Shown: piece by piece, positions 1 through 6,820 of the stretch
Position numbering within the stretch: position 1 is the first letter of the stretch
Layout of the letters: every line of letters begins with the position of its first letter
Source of the DNA: Candidatus Gastranaerophilales bacterium
Lineage (GTDB): Bacteria; Cyanobacteriota; Vampirovibrionia; Gastranaerophilales; Gastranaerophilaceae
NCBI GenBank assembly: GCA_944326905.1
Contig: CALVFU010000001.1
Coordinates: forward strand, 62,001-126,000
Reading direction: 5' to 3'
DNA: 64,000 nt
Made by a program: the position numbers and the translations under genes
Notes under the pieces: generated by a model
Seen by the model: the letters and a program-made list of their open reading frames with translations, nothing else
What the model was told of the DNA's origin: nothing
The model's database searches: none

Positions 1-175
1 TCTAAAAGGAGAGTTCCAATATGAATTTAATCTGATTTCACGAAGAAAATCTGAAACCAAATTTCTGCAGGTATTTAAGTAATATTTAACGGACCTCCCT
101 CCTCCTATATATGCATGATAGAAAATTATTAAAAAAGCTATATAATATATATAACTTGATATATCAGGAGGTCTT

Positions 176-826
176 ATGACTAACGCTGTTAGCTTTTGTG
201 CGGATAGTATTTTATTTTCACAAACTTTGCCCGGCAAAACTGAAAATAGTACTTGTAATTTTGAAAATATACTTGAACTCTCAGGACAAACTGGATTACA
301 GCTGAATGCTGCCGCTAAAACAGGGTTGACTTATATCTCTACAGGTTTTTCTGGTATGTTAAATGAGAACATTACCCCGGAAAAGATTATTGAAAATATA
401 ATAGAAAAAACTGAAGAAAAATACAGTGCTGATAATGACGGCAGTTTGAGTTATAACGATAAAAATAAACTTATGAAGTTATCGCAGTTATTAGATTTGG
501 CAATAAGTTTAATGATGTCTAAGACAATGGATGGAAGATACGAAGCCGGTGATTATCCTAAGTTATCAGAATTGATAAAAGATGTAACATCTGTCTTAAA
601 TAATTTAGGAACACTGGATACAAAATCTCTTGATGAATTGATAGAAACAATAACGGATTTTACTTTAGAACTTGCAAAAGAAACAGATATTGATAGCGGT
701 TTTGAGAAGAGTGATAAATTCGAAAAAATGTGCCAAGAGCGGATAAAGCAGTATGAAGCTCAAAACTCTATAAACTTAATGAACAATGGCGAGATTAAAT
801 ACTTATCAGGTTTAATTCTTCAATAA
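176..826 (+). CDS. Unassigned protein with an EF-hand-like calcium loop
   Basis: I do not recognise this 216-residue protein. An AGGAGG ribosome binding site lies 5 bases before the ATG, and a TATAAT at 141-146 could be its -10 box. There is no signal peptide or membrane segment. Residues 84-95 fit an EF-hand/dockerin-like loop: acidic residues at loop positions 3 and 5, Gly at 6, a hydrophobic residue at 8 and Asp at 12, but Ser at position 1. The rest is predicted mostly helical, with Lys/Glu-rich segments. The N-terminus has a Ser-Phe-Cys-Ala stretch (residues 6-9), which may be a variant of the F-x-G/A motif seen in other proteins here. Its 3' end overlaps the convergent metallopeptidase-like gene by 32 bases. 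Calcium binding is inference. Confidence 0.75.
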   Translation: MTNAVSFCADSILFSQTLPGKTENSTCNFENILELSGQTGLQLNAAAKTGLTYISTGFSGMLNENITPEKIIENIIEKTEEKYSADNDGSLSYNDKNKLMKLSQLLDLAISLMMSKTMDGRYEAGDYPKLSELIKDVTSVLNNLGTLDTKSLDELIETITDFTLELAKETDIDSGFEKSDKFEKMCQERIKQYEAQNSINLMNNGEIKYLSGLILQ

Positions 827-2012
827 TTCTGGTTTGGCGTCCTGCTTTTTTCCCTAAAGCATAAGCTTCGACTTCCATAGGATTCTCCAAGTAATCTTTT
901 GATAATGAAGTAAAAATTCCATTCTTTGAAATACCAGTATAGTTTTCTGTTGCTTCAAGGTATTTTTGTGCACGTCTGCCTTTTACAGAATTAGGATTAA
1001 TTCTTGGCGCGGATATAGATTGGGCAAAAGCTACTCTTATAGTATCATCACTTAAGTTATTTTTTTGCAGCCAGTTTTCAACGGCTCTATTAATTTCTTC
1101 AGGCGACGCATTTTTATATTGAGGCATTTGAGAGAACTGTTTAAATAGATTTGTTTTTTTTGCTTGAATATATCGTTCAATTCCAAAAGTTCTTATTATT
1201 TGATCAGCCTGCTCAAAGTGCCTTAGTTCATGTGTTATCATATTTGCTTGAATAGAACGTGTAATATCGTCGAACTCTCTTGTAAAAAATATTTTATTTC
1301 TCAATCCGTCAAATCCGCCCTCTACCGCTTTACCGCCCAATAAAGTTTCCAGGCTTAAACCTGCGGACTTTGGGAGAACTTCTACTTGATTCGGCGCACG
1401 ACCAGTCAAGCCTTTTTGCTTCAAAATTTTTGAGTAATAAGATGCTGCAAAGTTTTCTTTGGGATTATGAACTAGTTCTATAAGGGAGTTCTTTTTCCCT
1501 GAAGGAATAGAAAAACTCCTTATTAAGTTGACGGGGAAAGCGGCTATACGATATAGCATTGTTTTTACGTCTTTTAGATATTGCTTTAGGATATCTTTCA
1601 TAATCCGATTGATTGTTTCAGGAGAAGATGCTTCTGCTGCGGCATTTTTCAATATCTTACCTATTTGTTCATCTAAAATTGTTATTATATTTTCCGTCAT
1701 GCTGTTAAGATTACGCCGAGTATTCATCGGTTCCATTAACTCATAAAAAGCCCTGCGCCTGTTAAAATACTCTTCACCTGTTTTACCTTTGGTCAATGTT
1801 TTTAATATTACATCAGATGCTGGTTTGGGATTTTTTTTATCATCAGTTAATGTCTCAAGAGCATTAAAAAATTTTTTCTTTTCTTTTCTTGATTTACCGG
1901 CTAACATTTCAGATAACATATCAGCGGTTTCTTTTGATGTTTTACGTGCTGCTGCAGCTGAACGCCCTAAGTATTTATAAAGTTTTATTGCTGCTCTGCT
2001 TGCTGCTTTCAT
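795..2012 (-). CDS. Putative zinc metallopeptidase-like protein (HExxH)
   Basis: 405 residues, function unassigned. Residues 261-265 are His-Glu-Leu-Arg-His, a clear HExxH zinc-site motif within a hydrophobic helix. About 115 residues later (376-384) comes Asn-Pro-x-Glu-Val-Glu-Ala-Tyr, the kind of helix that supplies a third Glu ligand in gluzincin-type peptidases. The N-terminal 150 residues are basic and helical, with Ala-rich and Lys-rich stretches. No signal peptide is visible. The ATG is preceded by GGGAG at good spacing. The gene runs convergently into the EF-hand-like gene. Protease activity rests only on the two motifs and their order. Confidence 0.75.
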   Translation of the reverse strand: MKAASRAAIKLYKYLGRSAAAARKTSKETADMLSEMLAGKSRKEKKKFFNALETLTDDKKNPKPASDVILKTLTKGKTGEEYFNRRRAFYELMEPMNTRRNLNSMTENIITILDEQIGKILKNAAAEASSPETINRIMKDILKQYLKDVKTMLYRIAAFPVNLIRSFSIPSGKKNSLIELVHNPKENFAASYYSKILKQKGLTGRAPNQVEVLPKSAGLSLETLLGGKAVEGGFDGLRNKIFFTREFDDITRSIQANMITHELRHFEQADQIIRTFGIERYIQAKKTNLFKQFSQMPQYKNASPEEINRAVENWLQKNNLSDDTIRVAFAQSISAPRINPNSVKGRRAQKYLEATENYTGISKNGIFTSLSKDYLENPMEVEAYALGKKAGRQTRIIEELNLISI

Positions 2013-2167
2013 TACAATTCTCCCATTAATTCCCTATAATAATAAAGTTTTAGAGAGAAAAAAAATTGCTTAAATGAAGATAATAGAATTTTCTAAAGGA
2101 TATTTAGATTACTTGAGTTGCAGATATTACATTCTATTGGGGCGTTTTACCATTCTATTTATAATTC

Positions 2168-2893
2168 TTAATATTTTCTGCCTATAGCTTTTGAGTGAGC
2201 ATCAAATTCAAGCTTATCATCAAGCGGCGCAAGTTCTGCTTCATTATACTTATTTTCCAGTGCAAGTTTTATTAAATAATCAGCAAAATGCGGGTTTTTA
2301 GGTAAAAAAGAGCCGTGCAGATAGGTCCCAAATACATTTTTAAACCTTGCACCTTCGGTTTTATCCTCTCCGTTATTACCATAGCCTGTTATTACTATTG
2401 CAAGCGGTTTTGTTTCACCTCTTAAATAGGTAAGCCCGCTGTGATTTTCAAAGCCGACAAGCGTATTTGGGGATACAAACTCTGTTTTTGCAGTAACATT
2501 ACCGATAAATCTTTTATTACCTGCAATGGTATAAACATCGAGCAATGAAATCCCTGGCAGCCTGTCAGCGTTATGAGGCTGGTAATACTCTCCAAACAAC
2601 TGATATCCCCCGCAAATTCCTAAGAACACAGAATTGTTATGCATTTCTTCTGTTAAAAATTCTTTATATTTTTGGAGTTCTAAAGCGGCTTCTACCTGCT
2701 GCCGGTCTTGTCCGCCGCCGATAAAATAGATGTCATGGTGCTCAATTTTATCTCCAAGGTTTATATTGTCGATTTCAACTTCTATACCTCGCCACTCACA
2801 TCTTTTTTTCAGGGCTGTTATATTCCCTATATCGCCATATAGATTTAACTGCCTTGGGTAAATATGTCCGAGTTTTAATGTTTTTGTCACCAT
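2168..2893 (-). CDS. gatD: Lipid II isoglutaminyl synthase, glutaminase subunit GatD
   Basis: GatD releases ammonia from glutamine so that MurT can amidate the D-Glu of the peptidoglycan stem peptide to D-isoglutamine. The protein has the family length (241 residues). The nucleophile Cys94 sits in Gly-Ile-Cys-Gly-Gly-Tyr. The second catalytic residue is His193 in Tyr-Leu-His-Gly. Arg128 matches the substrate-binding Arg of Staphylococcus GatD. The N-terminal Asn-Leu-Tyr-x-Asp-Ile-Gly-Asn signature is present. The partner MurT is not in the window, which is unusual because murT and gatD are normally adjacent. It lies 9 bases after mlaE on the same strand and is probably the last gene of ilvE-mlaE-gatD. 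Confidence 0.93.
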   Translation of the reverse strand: MVTKTLKLGHIYPRQLNLYGDIGNITALKKRCEWRGIEVEIDNINLGDKIEHHDIYFIGGGQDRQQVEAALELQKYKEFLTEEMHNNSVFLGICGGYQLFGEYYQPHNADRLPGISLLDVYTIAGNKRFIGNVTAKTEFVSPNTLVGFENHSGLTYLRGETKPLAIVITGYGNNGEDKTEGARFKNVFGTYLHGSFLPKNPHFADYLIKLALENKYNEAELAPLDDKLEFDAHSKAIGRKY

Positions 2894-2902
2894 ACCAATA
2901 AC

Positions 2903-3634
2903 CTATATATAGAAAATTAAATTGATTAAGAAGTCAGCAGCCAGCATATAAATAGTAGATTTAATAGCTGCCTGGGTGGTTGAAATCCCTACTTCTTTGG
3001 CTCCGCCTCGTGTATTATATCCTTGAGTTGCACAAACTAATGCTACAAGGATACCAAAGATAAATCCTTTAAATATACTTATATAAAAGTCTCTAGTAGC
3101 AAGCCACCATTTAACGGATTCCCAGAAACGGGCGGGGTGAAGGTCAATAGCAAGATTAGAAATCCACATGCCTGCAACAAGTCCGATTACTTCTGCAATA
3201 ATAACCGTCATCGGTATTGTAATACCTGCTGCAAGTATCCTTGGTGCAAAATAGTAGCCGACAGGATCAACTTTAAGTGTTTTTATTGCATCAATCTGAG
3301 AGGTAACCTGCATATTTGCGATTTCAGCAGAAATTGCAGTTCCTGCCCTTGCCCCTACAGCAAGAGCTGTAAAGCCCGGTGCAATTTCTCTTAATAGGAT
3401 AATTAAAAGAGTTCCGCCGACATAAGTTTCAGCACCTGTCATCAAAAACTGTTTTGATATCTGAATAGTAATAACCGCAGCAGTAATTGATATTACAGCA
3501 AGAATTATCGGAAGCGAATTCCAGCTTATTGAAACCGCCTGTTCTATAGCATGTATAGTACGCATTCTGCCGGAGCAGATATACTTAACCGATGTTATTA
3601 AATTTTGAACACATTCGCCAAAGAACTTAATCAT
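2903..3634 (-). CDS. mlaE: MlaE/YrbE-family ABC transporter permease
   Basis: Inner-membrane permease of the Mla-type ABC importer family, which moves phospholipids between the inner and outer membranes of diderms and, in the related cyanobacterial/plastid TGD system, lipids across envelopes. About 243 residues with five or six hydrophobic segments. The conserved central stretch with Ala-Arg-Ala-Gly-x-Ala-x-x-Ala-Glu and the following Met-x-x-x-x-Gln-Ile-Asp-Ala is clear. I chose the ATG at 3634 because it overlaps the ilvE stop by 8 bases (translational coupling); a longer reading from a TTG at 3688 would lie wholly inside ilvE. No MlaD or MlaF partner is nearby. Its presence argues for an outer membrane. 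Confidence 0.9.
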   Translation of the reverse strand: MIKFFGECVQNLITSVKYICSGRMRTIHAIEQAVSISWNSLPIILAVISITAAVITIQISKQFLMTGAETYVGGTLLIILLREIAPGFTALAVGARAGTAISAEIANMQVTSQIDAIKTLKVDPVGYYFAPRILAAGITIPMTVIIAEVIGLVAGMWISNLAIDLHPARFWESVKWWLATRDFYISIFKGFIFGILVALVCATQGYNTRGGAKEVGISTTQAAIKSTIYMLAADFLINLIFYI

Positions 3635-4541
3635 ATATTGGTGTGCACCAGTGTTTGTATTTTGGAACTCTTCCTTTAACAACTTCAAAGTAAAGAGTTT
3701 GAATCTGTTTTGTTATTTCGCCGATTTTACCGCTGCCGATTTTTCTGTGGTCAACGCTTTCTACGTGAACGATTTGTGCGCCTGTGCCGCAGCAGAAAAT
3801 TTCATCAGCAACATAAAGTTCTGTTCTGTTTACTTTTCTTTCAATAACTTCAATACCAAGGTCTTTTGCAAGTTCTTTAACGGTGTTTCTTGTAACCCCT
3901 TCCAAAATATCTTCGGTTGTGCTGGTAGTTATTAACTTGCCGTTAGAGACAAGATACATATTCATTGCTGAACCTTCTGTTACTTCGCCGTTTTCTGAAA
4001 GGACAAAAGCATCATCAAATCCAGCATTATGAGCGTCAGTTTTAATAAGAGCTGCATTAGCATAAGCGCCGCTTACTTTTGCTCTTGGAGGAATTGCATT
4101 ATCGCCATTTCTTCTCCAGCTTGAAACGCACATTTTTAAACCGTCATCATTTCCAAAATAATTGCCGAATGGAGTTGTAAAAATTAAGAAGGAGTCTGGG
4201 TTGTCATATAATCCAGGACCGACTTTAATTGCTGATTTGTAAAGCGTTGGTCTTATATATGTGTCTTGTTTATAGTTATTTTTCTTTAACAATTCTTTTG
4301 TAATATCACAGTATTCTTCAAGTGTATAAGGAGAGTCCATGTACATAATTTGCGCACTTCTGAGCATTCTTTCATAGTGTTCCTTTACCCTAAAGGCGTA
4401 CATTTGATTTTCTTCTTTGTTATAGTAAGCTCTAATTCCTTCAAATACAGAAGTTCCATATAAGAATGCGTGTGTTCTTACTGGAATAGATGCTTCATCA
4501 GCTTTAACGTACCTGCCATTCATAAAAACGTATTCGGTCAT
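3627..4541 (-). CDS. ilvE: Branched-chain amino acid aminotransferase
   Basis: Class IV PLP aminotransferase that carries out the last step of valine, leucine and isoleucine synthesis. 304 residues, the usual length. The N-terminus has the typical hairpin ending in Tyr-Gly-x-x-Val-Phe-Glu-Gly-Ile-Arg. The PLP-binding lysine is Lys155 in Arg-Ala-Lys-Val-Ser-Gly-Ala-Tyr. The later Glu-Val-Thr-Glu-Gly-Ser-x-x-Asn and Gly-Thr-Gly-Ala phosphate-cup motifs are present. GGAGG lies 5 bases before the ATG, and the short AT-rich gap upstream (4542-4603) could hold the promoter. First gene of a coupled set with mlaE and gatD. Confidence 0.95.
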   Translation of the reverse strand: MTEYVFMNGRYVKADEASIPVRTHAFLYGTSVFEGIRAYYNKEENQMYAFRVKEHYERMLRSAQIMYMDSPYTLEEYCDITKELLKKNNYKQDTYIRPTLYKSAIKVGPGLYDNPDSFLIFTTPFGNYFGNDDGLKMCVSSWRRNGDNAIPPRAKVSGAYANAALIKTDAHNAGFDDAFVLSENGEVTEGSAMNMYLVSNGKLITTSTTEDILEGVTRNTVKELAKDLGIEVIERKVNRTELYVADEIFCCGTGAQIVHVESVDHRKIGSGKIGEITKQIQTLYFEVVKGRVPKYKHWCTPIYD

Positions 4542-4603
4542 TATATCCTCCTTAAATTTAATTGTAATTATACTACAAAAAATAAAATTAGGAGATAAAA
4601 TTT

Positions 4604-5212
4604 TTAATTCAAATCAGATGCTTTATACGCAAAATAGCCTTCGTAATTGTAACTTGCATCAATTCCCTTCATATAGACATCCCTGTCATTTATATTATCT
4701 GTTAGTGCTTGCTTTAAGAGTTCTCTGATTTCTACATTTTTTATTGGACTGCGTTCCATTGCAAGCAAATAGTCATTCTTATCAACTATACTCCAGTCAA
4801 CGACTTTACCAAGCTCTTTTTTTAGTATTAAATCCAGCCATATACGAGTACTCCGCCCGTTGCCTTCTCTAAAGGGATGAGCTATATTCATTTCAACGTA
4901 TTTTTCAATAATCTCGTTATAAGTTGATTGAGGCATTTTGTCGATATGTTCCAAAGCTTGATTTAAATACATAACGGGGGCAAATCTGAAATTGCCTTTA
5001 GCAATGTTGACATTTCTTATTTCTTCGGCAAAATAATAAATTTCGTCAAATAAATATTTGTGTATAAAAGACAGGGCTTTAAAAGTCCCTGCTTCAATTA
5101 AATCAAGAACTCCTTTTTCAAACAATTCAACAGCTTTTTTCTTGCTTATTTTCTCTTCCTGCCTGGCAAGTTCAGCAGAGTTTGTAATACCAAGTTTGTT
5201 TTCTAAAACCAT
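4604..5212 (-). CDS. Fic-domain protein, probable self-inhibited class III AMP transferase
   Basis: Fic proteins transfer AMP (or another nucleotide part) from a nucleotide to a target hydroxyl. The full active-site motif [12 protein letters not shown] is at residues 112-123, with catalytic His112 and the anion-binding Glu/Gly/Asn/Gly/Arg set. Near the C-terminus, Ser187-Tyr-Asn-Tyr-Glu191-Gly192 matches the inhibitory (S/T)xxxE(G/N) helix, which places it in class III, where the switch is on the same chain. At 202 residues it is a minimal Fic protein. No separate antitoxin gene is beside it, as expected for this class. It is divergent from alr across an 80-base gap. The target cannot be told from sequence. 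Confidence 0.9.
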   Translation of the reverse strand: MVLENKLGITNSAELARQEEKISKKKAVELFEKGVLDLIEAGTFKALSFIHKYLFDEIYYFAEEIRNVNIAKGNFRFAPVMYLNQALEHIDKMPQSTYNEIIEKYVEMNIAHPFREGNGRSTRIWLDLILKKELGKVVDWSIVDKNDYLLAMERSPIKNVEIRELLKQALTDNINDRDVYMKGIDASYNYEGYFAYKASDLN

Positions 5213-5292
5213 ACTAAACCTTTCAGGTTTATTATATCATATTAAATCGTTAATTTTTAGCTCTCATTATAATTTTCTGGTAAAATTTTAAT

Positions 5293-6408
5293 ATGGATAT
5301 AAGAGAATCAAATGCAAATATTCACAGAGATGCATGGGTAGAGATTAATTTAAGCAGATTGGCGGAGAATATAGAACTGATAAAAGAAACGCTGCCCAAG
5401 GATAAAAAAATTCTTGCCGTTATTAAAGCTGATGCATACGGTCACGGAGCAACTATGTGTGCGCCGGTATTGCTTGCCTCAGGAGTTGATTACCTTGGTG
5501 TTGCATCCGTTGATGAAGGATTAGATTTAAGGAAAGCCAAAATAAAGGCTCCCATTTTAGTTCTTGGAGCAGTTCCTGCCTGGGCAATAGAGACTGCTGT
5601 AAAGAATGATATACAAATTCCATTATTTACCGATGAGCACTTAAACGCTTGTGAGGAACTGTTTACAAGACAGAGCGTTAAGACAAAAGCCCACATCAAG
5701 CTGGATACAGGAATGAATAGAATAGGTGTATCCGAAAAAAATGCTCTGGATTTTATAAAAAGGGTAAGAAACTCAGCAGCAGTTGAGTTAAAGGGAATAT
5801 TTACCCACCTTGCAAATGCTGAATATGAAGGTAGAACAGCAGAACAGGTAAAAGACTGGAATAGTGTTATCTCAAACACTGACACAAGCGGTCTTATGCT
5901 CCACATACTAAATACTGCCGGACTAATGACCTATGATGTACCTTCAAATATGGTGCGTGCCGGAATTGCAATATACGGGCTGTACCCTGATTTAGCACAA
6001 TCGGCAAAAAAAATCGAGGGTTTAAAACCTTTAATGAGTTTAAAGGGGAGAATTACCAATATCCATGAAATTAAAGCCGGTGATGGTGTAAGCTATGGTT
6101 ACTCATTTATTGCGGACAAAGATACAAAAATAGCGACAATACCTATAGGCTATGCAGATGGTGTATCACGGGGATTAAGCAATAAAATATACGGCTCGAT
6201 AAATAATCATAAAATAAAACAGGTAGGCAATATCACTATGGATCAAATGATGTTTGATATAACAGGGATTGACGCTAAAACCGGGGATATAATTGAGCTT
6301 ATAAACGATAATCTAACAATTGACAATTGGGCAAAAATCCTTAATACTATTAATTATGAACTGACCTGCCGGCTTAAAGTCCGCCTTCCGCGTGTATATG
6401 TAAGATAA
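5293..6408 (+). CDS. alr: Alanine racemase
   Basis: PLP enzyme that converts L-alanine to D-alanine for peptidoglycan. 371 residues. The PLP lysine is Lys45 in Val-Ile-Lys-Ala-Asp-Ala-Tyr-Gly-His-Gly, and the opposite-face catalytic tyrosine is Tyr268 in Gly-Val-Ser-Tyr-Gly-Tyr. The C-terminal domain carries the Gly-Asn-Ile-Thr-Met-Asp-Gln signature. There is no clear Shine-Dalgarno sequence before the ATG. A TATAAT at about 5267-5272 is close enough that the message may have a very short leader. A stem-loop terminator acting on the opposite strand lies just downstream. Confidence 0.95.
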   Translation: MDIRESNANIHRDAWVEINLSRLAENIELIKETLPKDKKILAVIKADAYGHGATMCAPVLLASGVDYLGVASVDEGLDLRKAKIKAPILVLGAVPAWAIETAVKNDIQIPLFTDEHLNACEELFTRQSVKTKAHIKLDTGMNRIGVSEKNALDFIKRVRNSAAVELKGIFTHLANAEYEGRTAEQVKDWNSVISNTDTSGLMLHILNTAGLMTYDVPSNMVRAGIAIYGLYPDLAQSAKKIEGLKPLMSLKGRITNIHEIKAGDGVSYGYSFIADKDTKIATIPIGYADGVSRGLSNKIYGSINNHKIKQVGNITMDQMMFDITGIDAKTGDIIELINDNLTIDNWAKILNTINYELTCRLKVRLPRVYVR

Positions 6409-6414
6409 AAATAA

Positions 6415-6437
6415 GGACCGAATGAACGTTTCGGCCC
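6415..6437 (-). terminator. Stem-loop terminator after the 53-residue gene
   Basis: On the minus strand an 8-bp stem (GGGCCGAA with TTCGGTCC, one G-T pair) encloses a 7-base loop and is followed by TTATTTTT. It lies about 40 bases past the stop of the small acidic gene and also borders the convergent alr gene. Confidence 0.6.
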
Positions 6438-6479
6438 GGGGTAAATAATTACTAAATTTATTGTATTAGGGGGTAGTTT

Positions 6480-6641
6480 TTATTTTGCTTTTTCCAGTTC
6501 AAAATACTCTACAACTGTATCTAAAACATTTTCAAAGAAAAAATCTAATTCGTATCCCAATTTGTCGTTTTCACTCACTTCTAAGTCCTCCTTTTTTAAA
6601 TCGACAATACTATTCATAAGCGCTTGATCATTAATCTGCAT
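6480..6641 (-). CDS. Small acidic protein (53 or 32 residues), unassigned
   Basis: A short gene with its own promoter and terminator. From the ATG at 6641 it encodes 53 residues, with GGAAAGG upstream. A second in-frame start, GTG at 6578, has a near-perfect AAGGAGG 8 bases upstream and would give a 32-residue form; either or both may be used. The protein is strongly acidic with aromatic residues in its second half (Asp-Phe-Phe-Phe-Glu, Glu-Tyr-Phe-Glu) and looks like one amphipathic helix. I see no known domain. The sigma-28-like promoter at 6687-6747 suggests control together with flagella. It lies downstream of the calpain-like gene but beyond that gene's terminator. Confidence 0.6.
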   Translation of the reverse strand: MQINDQALMNSIVDLKKEDLEVSENDKLGYELDFFFENVLDTVVEYFELEKAK

Positions 6642-6686
6642 ATCATATCCTTTCCTATGTACGTCTAGAGTTATTTGATATTATAA

Positions 6687-6747
6687 TTAACGGCATTTTT
6701 TTGAAAAACTTTAGGATTTTTAAGTAAATATTTACAATTATTTACAA
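6687..6747 (-). promoter_or_regulatory. Sigma-28-like (FliA) promoter with tandem TGTAAA boxes
   Basis: Read on the minus strand: TTGTAAA boxes at 6741-6747 and 6731-6737 (10-bp period), 17 bases, then TAAAGTTT (6706-6713), an 11-base spacer and GCCGTTAA (6687-6694). The known flagellar sigma-28 consensus is TAAAGTTT-N11-GCCGATAA, so this differs at one -10 position. The 53-residue gene starts about 45 bases downstream. The same layout occurs at 10014-10076 and 34143-34204. Confidence 0.65.
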
Positions 6748-6760
6748 TTTAGCTTCATCA

Positions 6761-6795
6761 AAAAAATGAGGAACTAAAGTCCATTCCTCATTTTT
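6761..6795 (-). terminator. Rho-independent terminator of the calpain-like gene
   Basis: On the minus strand AAAAATGAGGAA pairs with TTCCTCATTTTT around an 11-base loop and continues into a T run. It lies about 25 bases after the stop of the 1052-residue gene. Confidence 0.85.
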
Positions 6796-6820
6796 GATTA
6801 GTGTAAAATTAATTTTGTTA

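Noticed and set aside
2040-2075. TAAAGTTT on the plus strand at about 2044 as a fourth sigma-28-like promoter
   Set aside because: No CCG-centred box lies 11-12 bases downstream and no gene starts on the plus strand there.
3635-3688. 54-base 5' extension of mlaE
   Set aside because: It begins with TTG inside ilvE; the ATG at 3634 gives a typical MlaE N-terminus and a coupled overlap with the ilvE stop.
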